A stretch of 46,209 bases of DNA. It comes from Akkermansiaceae bacterium. Lineage in GTDB: Bacteria > Verrucomicrobiota > Verrucomicrobiia > Verrucomicrobiales > DEV007. The notes beneath the pieces are model-generated. The model did no database searches. It was not told the origin of the DNA and worked only from the letters and a program-made list of their open reading frames with translations. The position numbers were made by a program, and so were the translations under genes. This document shows positions 8,823 through 15,816 of this stretch, one piece after another (position 1 is the first letter of the stretch; every line of letters starts with the position of its first letter). Where the stretch lies: NCBI GenBank assembly GCA_024233005.1, contig JACKQE010000021.1, positions 1-46,209 of the forward strand. Reading direction: 5' to 3'.

Positions 8823-10067
8823 TCAGATCACCTCTACCGCCGGGTGCGGCACGATGAATCGGGTGGTGGAATTGCCCGTGGCGCGCACCTTGCGGATGAT
8901 CTCATCCTTGTAGTTCCAGATTGTGAGCAGGTAATAATCGGGAGGATTTTCGGCGGCCTCTTCTTCGCTGATGATCTGGTTGCCGGTTCCGGGGACAAAT
9001 TTCCCCTGCTTGGTGATGGTGGAGTCGACAATGCAGGGGATCTTTTCGCGGGTCAGGCCGTAGTAGTTGAGAAGCACCGTCGCCTTTGCCGAAGCGCCGT
9101 AGGCATGGACAGTTTTTCCCTCGGAGTGCAGCCGGTTCACCAAGGAAATCAGTTCGGTCCGATTGCTGGCGATCCGGGTCAGGAAGTCCTCGTAAAAGGC
9201 TTTGGTGTGCATGGCCTTTTCCTTCTCCAGAAATTCGGCCACTCGGGCGCTGGGCGGGGTGGAGGATTCGTTGAATTTGGCAACGAATACCATGGTGCCT
9301 CCATGAACGTCGCTGTGATAGAGGTCCACCACCCGCATTCCCAAGTCCTTTAGGATACGGGAGATGCTTCGCACATTGTAGTAGTACATGTGCTCATGAT
9401 AAATCTGGTCGAATTCGCCGCGCTCCACGGTGTCGAGGAAGTAGGCGTTTTCAATGACCAGGATGCCTTCTTTGGAGAGAACCTCCGGGAAACCGGCGCT
9501 CATGACGCTGGGATCGGGATTGTGGGCGAAGCAATGCCGAATGAAAACCGCGTCCACTTCCCCGCGTTCTTCGCGGATTTCGCGGGCCGTGGTCTTGTTG
9601 AAAAAAGTCGCGAGGGTCGGAATCCCTTTTTCATTCGCCATACGCGCGATATTCTGGGCGGGATCAATCCCGAGGATCGAAGCGACGTGCGGTTTGAGAT
9701 ATTCGAGAAGACGACCAATGTTGCTCCCGATGTCGAGGACGCGGGATTCGGAGCCGAGAAATCCGCAATTGCTGAGGAAATCTTTGATTTGTCCGTAGTG
9801 CCGGGTCAAATCCGAGCTGTCCGGGGTGATGTAATTGTATTCCGAGTAAAGAATGTTTTCGTCGACCCGGTGATTGAGCTGGGCGAGAGAGCATTCGCGG
9901 CACACGATGACATCAAGCGGGAAGGCGGGGGCGGCATCGGCCGCGGCAGCGGAGGCAGTCACTCCGTTGGCGAGGGGCTGTCTTCCGAGGTCGATCAGCG
10001 GAAAGGTCGCCCCTTTGCAGATGCAACATTGGTGGACGGCTTCTGTTTCTGGGAACGCTTCGATCAT
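8823..10067 (-). CDS. Sugar C-methyltransferase (Methyltransf_13/14 family)
   Basis: 414 residues from the ATG at 10067; longer starts would run into the upstream gene. The order of elements is that of the deoxysugar C-3/C-5 methyltransferases (TylCIII, NovU, EvaC type): an N-terminal zinc-binding region with two CxxC pairs (CCICKG and CRECSL), an SAM-binding Rossmann domain with the glycine motif VLDIGSNIGRLLEYL, the HEHMYYYN loop expected near the active site, and a C-terminal domain with HAYGASAKATVLLNYYG and IVDSTITKQGKFVPGTG, a second nucleotide-binding-like fold found in this family. Known members methylate a carbon of a nucleotide-linked ketosugar. Translation starts 25 bases after the oxidoreductase stop, so the two are almost certainly one operon; the substrate is inferred only in general terms. 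Confidence 0.85.
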   Translation of the reverse strand: MIEAFPETEAVHQCCICKGATFPLIDLGRQPLANGVTASAAAADAAPAFPLDVIVCRECSLAQLNHRVDENILYSEYNYITPDSSDLTRHYGQIKDFLSNCGFLGSESRVLDIGSNIGRLLEYLKPHVASILGIDPAQNIARMANEKGIPTLATFFNKTTAREIREERGEVDAVFIRHCFAHNPDPSVMSAGFPEVLSKEGILVIENAYFLDTVERGEFDQIYHEHMYYYNVRSISRILKDLGMRVVDLYHSDVHGGTMVFVAKFNESSTPPSARVAEFLEKEKAMHTKAFYEDFLTRIASNRTELISLVNRLHSEGKTVHAYGASAKATVLLNYYGLTREKIPCIVDSTITKQGKFVPGTGNQIISEEEAAENPPDYYLLTIWNYKDEIIRKVRATGNSTTRFIVPHPAVEVI

Positions 10068-10092
10068 GGCATAGATTCGGGAAACGGGTGGG

Positions 10093-11253
10093 CTAGCGGC
10101 GCGCCGAAATAACTCCGGACTCAATGTCCCTCCAAGCCCGCAGAGCGAGTGAGTCAGGCACGTCGACATCGGCAAAGGTGATCATCTGGCCTTCCATTAA
10201 AGAATGTTTCAGCCTGGCTTCATTGAGTAGGCCCATCGGGACATGGCCTGCGTGATCCGCGATCTCGAGGGAGGTTCCCCGGATGTCAAAATTCCCCAAG
10301 GCGTGCCGAATGATGTGTCCCGGGGGCAGATCCTTTTTGGCGACCGCCCCGACGCTGACTGTGGGCGTGGCCGAGTTGTTCAGGAGCACTCCGCCGCCAT
10401 TCATGACCCGGCGGACGGTTTTCATCACTTCCAAATGGCACAGAATGTTGGTTTGTGGCAGGAGAAAATAGGGGCCGGGACCAAACTTGAAATAATCCAA
10501 CGCCTCGTGCTGGTCCTCGTCGTGCTCGCCGACGATGAAGACCCGGTAGGGGGATTTGCCAATCACGAAATAGTCGCTGATGGGATGCCCTCGCTCTTTG
10601 GCGATCGCCGCGAGTTTGTAACCGCTCGCATACATGTCGTCCGAGGCCCCGCCGATCATACCGGTCTGGGCGATGCGAGCCCCGAGGCCGTTGGCGACAA
10701 AGGCCTGCTCGAACTGGATTTTGGTGCCGTCGGTCGCGGCGATGACCATTTCGAGACTGATCCGTTGTTTTTGGGACCACATCTCCATGCTTTCCCTGCC
10801 GGGATTGGGATCGTGGAATCCCTTTACATTGCCCAGCACCAGCGGGCGGAACCCCATTTGGAGGACGTTCTCGTGGAGGGCGGCAAGGCATCCCGGTTGA
10901 TCCCCCTCGGCCTCGGTGACTAGCCCTTTGTTCACAAACCAGGTGCCGGTGGTGACGTGGAATTCTGAGTCCATCGTGACCACGGGTTTTCCCGCTCTCA
11001 CGGCAACATCGACGACATCGGTGGCATGTATGACATCGCCACTGCATTCAAAGATGATGTCGGAATGCTCGACAAGTTCTTCCGCGGAATTGGTCAGGAC
11101 CTCGCGGCGGGGATATTCACCACAGGTTGAGGGATCTCGCCGTGTCAGGACACGCGACAGGGAGTAGTCCGGGTGGTGGATCAGGGATTTGACGAAGCCC
11201 TTGGAAATGAATCCGGTGCCGACAACACCGATGCGATGGGAAGGGCTTTCCAT
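10093..11253 (-). CDS. Homoserine dehydrogenase-like NAD(P) oxidoreductase with SAF-like C-terminus
   Basis: 386 residues. The N-terminus is a Rossmann fold (RIGVVGTGFISKGFVKSLI), followed by the dehydrogenase features IIFECSGDV, AGKPVVTMDSEF and a long catalytic domain. The last ~85 residues (SVGAVAKKDLPPGHIIRHAL onward) look like a SAF domain, the module also found at the end of sialic acid synthases and in antifreeze-like proteins. This architecture is annotated in many genomes as a predicted homoserine dehydrogenase, but such genes often sit in surface-polysaccharide clusters and do not make threonine precursors. Here it is flanked by a sugar nucleotidyltransferase and a sugar C-methyltransferase, which supports a role in building an unusual sugar. 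The real substrate is unknown. A consensus-like promoter lies upstream at 11334-11362. Confidence 0.75.
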   Translation of the reverse strand: MESPSHRIGVVGTGFISKGFVKSLIHHPDYSLSRVLTRRDPSTCGEYPRREVLTNSAEELVEHSDIIFECSGDVIHATDVVDVAVRAGKPVVTMDSEFHVTTGTWFVNKGLVTEAEGDQPGCLAALHENVLQMGFRPLVLGNVKGFHDPNPGRESMEMWSQKQRISLEMVIAATDGTKIQFEQAFVANGLGARIAQTGMIGGASDDMYASGYKLAAIAKERGHPISDYFVIGKSPYRVFIVGEHDEDQHEALDYFKFGPGPYFLLPQTNILCHLEVMKTVRRVMNGGGVLLNNSATPTVSVGAVAKKDLPPGHIIRHALGNFDIRGTSLEIADHAGHVPMGLLNEARLKHSLMEGQMITFADVDVPDSLALRAWRDIESGVISARR

Positions 11254-11333
11254 GGGGGTTTCGCAATGAGTATGGGGTAGGGGCAGAAAAAGACCGCATC
11301 CGGAAGCGTAATGAAAATCCGGTGGGGAGCTGA

Positions 11334-11362
11334 GGAATAGTCCAACGGTTCCAGACTGTCAA
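11334..11362 (-). promoter_or_regulatory. Sigma-70-type promoter for the oxidoreductase-methyltransferase pair
   Basis: On the minus strand a perfect TTGACA (-35, 11357-11362) is followed after 17 bases by TATTCC (-10, 11334-11339). Transcription would start near 11327 and give a leader of about 74 bases before the ATG at 11253. It sits in the 127-base gap behind the nucleotidyltransferase gene. The -10 box matches only its first three bases. Confidence 0.45.
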
Positions 11363-11380
11363 TTCTGTTTCGGTCCGATC

Positions 11381-12295
11381 CTAGGCAAGAACTTCCCCGG
11401 TGACAACAGTTCCCGCCATGACATGGGCCCCGGGCCACAGAATGGAGCGCTCCACTTGGGCGTGCGCCTCGACCACACAGTCGGGCCCCACTGAGGAAAG
11501 GGGGCACACCTTCGCTGTGGGGGCGATACGGGATTTTGGATGGATCCGCACTGCCTGGGCCGCTTCAGGGACCTCATAGCGGGGGAAATCACCCGCGCCC
11601 AGCGCCAGACTGGCGGCGAGATAGGAGGGCCGGTCTCCGAGATCCGACCAACGGCCCTCATCGATGACCACTCCCCCGAGCTGGTGAGCTGCTGCCGTGT
11701 GGAGAAAGGCCGGAATCACCGATTCTTTTTTGCCCGGAGTGAGAAGCTCCAGAAAGGCCGGGCGGACGAGATAGATGCCGGTGAATTGGAACCGGGGAGT
11801 CGTCGCTCCTGGTTCCAGTCTCCCCCCGATATCGGTAACCAGACCGGAATTCTCATTCCAGGAGACTTGGAGCGCCGATCCGCTGGAACGAAGGACCATG
11901 GTGACAAGATCCCGGGAGCCAAGATGGTGATCGAGGGCCTTCTGAAGCGGCAGATCGGAAAGAATGTCGCCATTATAGACGATGAAGGAATCCTCTCGCG
12001 GCAGCCAGTCAGCGATATTGGCAATGCCGCCACCGGTTTCCAGGAGAACCGGTTCGTGTCGAAACTCCAGCGGGCAGCCGCCGTAATGGTGGTCCGGGAA
12101 CGCCCTGTCATAGGCCTCCGGGAGGTGATGGGTGTTGACCATGAACCGGGAAAATCCACCCGAGATCAGGTGGTCGAAAGCCCATGAGATGAGCGGTTTG
12201 TTCCAGACCGGTATCATCGGCTTGGGGAGACGGTCGGTCAAAGGGCGCAGACGGGTGCCGAGTCCGGCGCCGAGAACAAAAGCTTGGGTGGGCAT
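11381..12295 (-). CDS. Sugar-phosphate nucleotidyltransferase (NDP-sugar pyrophosphorylase)
   Basis: 304 residues. The N-terminus carries the pyrophosphorylase signature GAGLGTRLRPLTDRLPKPMI and a metal/nucleotide-site YNGDIL, followed by the rest of a GT-A-like nucleotidyltransferase domain to about residue 230. The last ~70 residues contain hexapeptide-like turns (IHPKSRIAPTAKVCPLSSVG, ILWPGAHVMAGTVV), suggesting a short left-handed beta-helix tail. Family members join a sugar-1-phosphate to an NTP; the closest themes are mannose-1-phosphate guanylyltransferase, heptose-phosphate guanylyltransferase and MurU, and sequence by eye does not decide between them. It lies upstream of the oxidoreductase and C-methyltransferase genes on the same strand and is divergent from the parvulin gene. 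Confidence 0.82.
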   Translation of the reverse strand: MPTQAFVLGAGLGTRLRPLTDRLPKPMIPVWNKPLISWAFDHLISGGFSRFMVNTHHLPEAYDRAFPDHHYGGCPLEFRHEPVLLETGGGIANIADWLPREDSFIVYNGDILSDLPLQKALDHHLGSRDLVTMVLRSSGSALQVSWNENSGLVTDIGGRLEPGATTPRFQFTGIYLVRPAFLELLTPGKKESVIPAFLHTAAAHQLGGVVIDEGRWSDLGDRPSYLAASLALGAGDFPRYEVPEAAQAVRIHPKSRIAPTAKVCPLSSVGPDCVVEAHAQVERSILWPGAHVMAGTVVTGEVLA

Positions 12296-12313
12296 GGGGT
12301 TGGTGGAATAGGC

Positions 12314-12340
12314 TTGTCAGAGCGGAACTGACTTTACAAT
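12314..12340 (+). promoter_or_regulatory. Possible promoter for the parvulin gene
   Basis: TTGTCA at 12314-12319 and TACAAT at 12335-12340 match the -35 and -10 boxes at five of six positions each, but the spacer is 15 bases, shorter than the usual 16-18. Position fits: start of transcription near 12347, ATG at 12385. It lies in the 89-base divergent gap shared with the nucleotidyltransferase gene. Confidence 0.3.
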
Positions 12341-12384
12341 GCGTCCGTTGCAATTTCAGAAACATCTCCGACCTTGGGCGGATC

Positions 12385-13257
12385 ATGGCTTTTCTAATTA
12401 ACCAGCAGCACGTCGGCGACGATGTTATCGAGGAGGAGTTCGATTCCATCAAGCAATTCTATCAGGAACGTGGAGAAGTCGTTTGCTGCGACCGTGATGT
12501 GGAGTTCCGCAGCTATGCCTGCGAAAATGTCCTGAACCGCACCCTGATGGTTCAGGAAAGCGAAAAAAGGTTTGGCCCGGTCGATCCGGAAAAGGTGACC
12601 GCCCGGCTCGCCGAAATGGTGGCAGAGCATGGTGGAGAGGACGCGTTCTTCCAGAACACGGGCTATTCCGCCAGTGACACCGACCGCATCCGGGCCAAGA
12701 TCGCAGTCAGCCTCGCGGTGGACCGTCTCGCAGGTGAATTGCTCGGCGCTGATCCAGATCCCACCGAAGAAGATCTGAAAGCTTACTTTGAGAGGAACAT
12801 CGAGAACTATCTCACTGCGGAGGAGGTGAAGGTGGCCCATCTCATGAAGGAGCCGAAATCCCACCAAGAGGCGGTGTCTTGTTTCCAGGATCTCAAAGCC
12901 GCGCGGGAGAGACTACTCAATGGCGAGGATTTTGACACCGTGGCGATGGAAGTGGCGCAGAAGTCTTCCGAGGAAACGGACCTTGGGTGGATGAAGCAGG
13001 GCGAAACGATGCCTGAAATTGAGTCGGTGGTCTTTTCGATGCGCCTCGGTGAGATCAGTCCCGTGATTGCAACCCACTTCGGATTCCACGTGCTCAAGGT
13101 GGTGGACCGCAAGGAGAAGGCTCCGATGCCCTTTGAGCCGCTGCGGGACCAGTTGCGGGAATCCTTTCTGACGGACCGCCGGGAGGGGATCGTGAATGAA
13201 TTTCTTAATGGGGTCAAATCCCGCTCTACCATCGAGGAGATCGAGTCCGAGCATTGA
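12385..13257 (+). CDS. Parvulin-type peptidyl-prolyl isomerase without signal peptide
   Basis: 290 residues. The parvulin (PpiC/SurA-type rotamase) domain occupies about residues 140-260, with EVKVAHLMKEPKS, the GWMKQGETMPEIESVVF stretch, MRLGEISPVI and THFGFHVLKVVDRK at its expected places. The N-terminal ~130 residues are a helical SurA_N/NifM-like region. Unlike most family members there is no signal peptide or membrane anchor: the protein begins MAFLINQQHVGDD, so it should act in the cytoplasm, as NifM does for nitrogenase maturation. No nif gene is visible. The client is unknown; the nearest neighbours are a divergent nucleotidyltransferase and a convergent ammonium transporter. Confidence 0.85.
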   Translation: MAFLINQQHVGDDVIEEEFDSIKQFYQERGEVVCCDRDVEFRSYACENVLNRTLMVQESEKRFGPVDPEKVTARLAEMVAEHGGEDAFFQNTGYSASDTDRIRAKIAVSLAVDRLAGELLGADPDPTEEDLKAYFERNIENYLTAEEVKVAHLMKEPKSHQEAVSCFQDLKAARERLLNGEDFDTVAMEVAQKSSEETDLGWMKQGETMPEIESVVFSMRLGEISPVIATHFGFHVLKVVDRKEKAPMPFEPLRDQLRESFLTDRREGIVNEFLNGVKSRSTIEEIESEH

Positions 13258-13474
13258 GCCTCTGCTCAGGCACGGTGATCCGGTGGGGAGGGGAATGCGC
13301 ATGCTGAACCACCGCACGTGAAGTGAGGGATGGTTCCTCCCGCGGAGGGCCCAGGTGCCCCTTCGCGTCCTGCTCTTTCGAGCATTCGCCCCCCGGGAGA
13401 CGGGGAATCCTGAAGTCCGAAATTCCGGTCGGTTTTTTTGGTTTGTGGGCGAGCCGACAATGTTCTCAGCCAAG

Positions 13475-13508
13475 AAAAAAGCCGGGACGCTGGCGCGCCC
13501 CGGCTTTT
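13475..13508 (-). terminator. Rho-independent terminator of the ammonium transporter gene
   Basis: On the minus strand a GC-rich hairpin with the 10-bp arms AAAAGCCGGG/CCCGGCTTTT and a 12-base loop ends in a run of six T. It lies about 35 bases past the amt stop codon, exactly where an intrinsic terminator is expected. On the plus strand it ends in TTTT and may also stop read-through from the parvulin gene. The remaining part of the 285-base gap (13258-13474) shows no gene or clear structure. Confidence 0.8.
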
Positions 13509-13542
13509 GCGGGTCCGGAAGGGACGGGAGACTCCCCGGAGA

Positions 13543-14946
13543 TCAATGCTCGTAACCGGCCTCGCCGTGTTCCGCAAGGTCAAGTCCTTGGCGCTCCACC
13601 TCCGTCGTGGGGCGGAGACCGACGATGGCCTTCACGATGAGAGTGATGACCACGGTGGCCACCACACTCCAGACAATGGTGACCAGAACTGCTTTGATTT
13701 GGGCCATGAGGAGGCCTTCCTGCACGGCCGTAACGGCCGGATTGGCTTTGGGGTCAGCAAAGATGCCGGTCAGGATCGCACCCAGGGTCCCGCCGACCCC
13801 ATGCACTCCAAAGGTGTCCAGAGCATCGTCATATCCCAGCCAATTTTTGAGGAAAGCAACGGCGAGAAACGGAACGATCCCCGCGAGCAGGCCGATGAAA
13901 ACCGCTGAGTTCATGGTCACAAAACCACAAGCCGGCGTGATGACGACGAGGCCGGCCACAATGCCGGAGCAGAGACCCAGAACAGAAGGTTTGCCGCGAG
14001 TGATCCACTCCATCATGGCCCAGGTGAAACCAGCCACGGCCGGCGCCAGCATCGTGTTGGCGAACGCATTGACCGCGATGGCATCGGAGGCGAGGGCGGA
14101 TCCGGCATTGAATCCGAACCATCCGACCCAGAGCATCCCGGTGCCGATGGCGCAGAGCACCATGCTGTGTGGTGTCATGGCGGTTTTGCCAAAACCTTCC
14201 CGTTTGCCGAGCATGATGCAGAGCACCAGAGCCGACCAGCCGGAGGTCATGTGGACGACGGTGCCGCCGGCGAAGTCGAGGGCTTTGATCGGAGCGTCGG
14301 CATTCAGACCGCCGCACATGAAACCGGTGGTGCCCCAGACCATGTGGGCGAAGGGGAAATAAACGGCGAACATCCAGATCGCAACGAAGACCAGCACGGA
14401 GAGGAATTTCATGCGCTCCGCAATGGCTCCCACAATCAGGGCGGGAGTGATGATGGCGAAGGTCAGCTGAAACATGACCCAGATGGTGTCGGAGATGAAG
14501 GAGCTGCCGGCGCCGGTCGCGTTGGGATCGATTCCATTGAGGAATTTGAAGTCAAAATTTCCGATGAACTGTCCGGAACCTCCGAAGGACAAACTGTAGC
14601 CGCAGGCCCACCAGAGGATGGTCACCATGCCGGCGATACCCATGCATTGGGCGATCACGGAGAGCACGTTCTTTTTCCTCACCAGACCGCCATAAAACAA
14701 CATCAGGCCCGGGAGGGACATGAATAGCACCAGTGCCGTGCTGACCATCAACCAGGCATTGTGCCCGGGATCAAGTGCCGTCGGAGCGGCCGCGGCGGGC
14801 TCTGTCGCGGCATTCTGGACGCTGGCCGCAACGGCCGGGGCATCCTGCGCCCGGAGCCCCAGGGGCCCCGAGAACCAAAGAGCGAAACAAAACAAGGCAA
14901 GGGCCGCGCGTGACCAGTCGCGGCTCCGAGAGGAGTCGATGAGCAT
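13543..14946 (-). CDS. amt: Ammonium transporter, Amt/MEP/Rh family
   Basis: 467 residues with a cleavable signal peptide (cleavage likely near residue 33, after GLRAQ) and a Thr/Ala/Pro-rich linker before the first of eleven membrane segments. Family marks are plentiful: MLFYGGLVRKKNVLS, the pore histidines in VHMTSGWSALV and FGVHGVGGTLGAI, and WWACGYSLSFG. It conducts ammonium/ammonia across the inner membrane for nitrogen assimilation. No glnK/glnB gene, the usual partner that blocks the channel, is adjacent. A sigma-54-like promoter at 15039-15056 would give nitrogen-limited expression with a leader of about 80 bases, and a strong terminator follows the gene. Confidence 0.95.
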   Translation of the reverse strand: MLIDSSRSRDWSRAALALFCFALWFSGPLGLRAQDAPAVAASVQNAATEPAAAAPTALDPGHNAWLMVSTALVLFMSLPGLMLFYGGLVRKKNVLSVIAQCMGIAGMVTILWWACGYSLSFGGSGQFIGNFDFKFLNGIDPNATGAGSSFISDTIWVMFQLTFAIITPALIVGAIAERMKFLSVLVFVAIWMFAVYFPFAHMVWGTTGFMCGGLNADAPIKALDFAGGTVVHMTSGWSALVLCIMLGKREGFGKTAMTPHSMVLCAIGTGMLWVGWFGFNAGSALASDAIAVNAFANTMLAPAVAGFTWAMMEWITRGKPSVLGLCSGIVAGLVVITPACGFVTMNSAVFIGLLAGIVPFLAVAFLKNWLGYDDALDTFGVHGVGGTLGAILTGIFADPKANPAVTAVQEGLLMAQIKAVLVTIVWSVVATVVITLIVKAIVGLRPTTEVERQGLDLAEHGEAGYEH

Positions 14947-15038
14947 AAGGGATTTACGAGTTAAGGGTTAGGGCAACACAAAGGATGCGGTCCGGGAAAC
15001 ACTGGGTGGTTCACAGATTTCGCACTGAAATTCAATGA

Positions 15039-15056
15039 TAGCACAAACCATGCCAA
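15039..15056 (-). promoter_or_regulatory. Sigma-54 (RpoN)-type promoter upstream of amt
   Basis: Read on the minus strand the site is TTGGCATGGTTTGTGCTA. The invariant GG and GC doublets of a -24/-12 promoter are present with the exact 12-base offset, and TGGCA plus TGC match the consensus. Transcription would begin near 15029, 83 bases before the amt start. No clear NtrC-type enhancer palindrome was seen in the rest of this 279-base gap (14947-15225), which also holds the promoter region of the divergent sigma-factor gene. Confidence 0.55.
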
Positions 15057-15225
15057 CTTATGGGAAGGTCCGTCTTCAGAACAGCTGGAAGGTGGTGTGG
15101 GACGAATTGAAAAAAAATCCACAAACCTTCCCGGCGGTGGCGCTATTTTTATTGAAGGGATGAGCCTCCGGGCACGTCCAATCCAACAACCCGGTAGGTC
15201 CGGAAACCAAGGTTCGCTTCTCTGA

Positions 15226-15729
15226 ATGACAGACATCGGCGCAGAATGGAATGATTGGCTTGCCCTCAATGGAGGCAGGTTGATGATGTTTGCCCGCCAA
15301 CAGACCCGTTCTGAAGCGGATGCTGAGGATGTACTGCAAAGCGCTCTGGTGCGCACTTGGAAGACTCACAGTGGGGTCCCGACTCAGGAAACCGTGGCCC
15401 TGGCCTATACCAACGTGAGGCGGTGCGCCATTGATCTGTCGCGCAGCACCCTGCGGCGTCGCAACCGGGAGGAAAAAGTCCTGTTGGACGCCGGGGAGCC
15501 GGTCGCGTGGTTTGAGCTGCCTGATGACGATGAAAGCCGTGCCCTCCAGGTCGCGGTGGCTTCTTTGCCCGATATTTACCGGGAAGTCATCACTCTGAAA
15601 ATTTGGGGCGAACTCACCTTCGCCCAGATTGGGGAGACTCTTGGCATTCCATTGAACACCGCCGCGTCCCGATACCGATACGCTTTGGAAACACTGCGAT
15701 CGAGGGTCCAACAGGACCTTGAAGTCTGA
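15226..15729 (+). CDS. ECF-type RNA polymerase sigma factor
   Basis: 167 residues. Region sigma-2 covers about residues 10-75 (FARQQTRSEADAEDVLQSALVRTWK, read over two segments, with the conserved acidic DAEDVLQ helix that contacts core RNA polymerase) and region sigma-4 covers about residues 110-160 (LPDIYREVITLKIWGELTFA, then IGETLGIPLNTAASRYRYAL, the -35-binding helix-turn-helix). It directs RNA polymerase to a small regulon. ECF genes are usually followed by an anti-sigma gene; here the next gene lies on the opposite strand, so no partner is visible. Its promoter must lie in the gap shared with amt. The signal that activates it cannot be deduced. Confidence 0.9.
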   Translation: MTDIGAEWNDWLALNGGRLMMFARQQTRSEADAEDVLQSALVRTWKTHSGVPTQETVALAYTNVRRCAIDLSRSTLRRRNREEKVLLDAGEPVAWFELPDDDESRALQVAVASLPDIYREVITLKIWGELTFAQIGETLGIPLNTAASRYRYALETLRSRVQQDLEV

Positions 15730-15816
15730 GGATATCCCGGCGGAGGGATAGGTCAGACCTTGATTTGCCAGGCGGGGTAACGCTAGCCGACGGGATGGAC
15801 GGCGGCCGGGAGAACC

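Noticed and set aside
13417..13439. Short hairpin with seven T after the parvulin gene
   Set aside because: The stem is only four base pairs (CCGA/TCGG) with an eight-base loop, too weak to call a terminator, although the T run is suggestive.
15733..15750. TATCCC/GGGATA inverted repeat between the sigma-factor and HhH genes
   Set aside because: Six-base stem in a convergent gap but no T tract; could be a weak two-way terminator, not enough to list.
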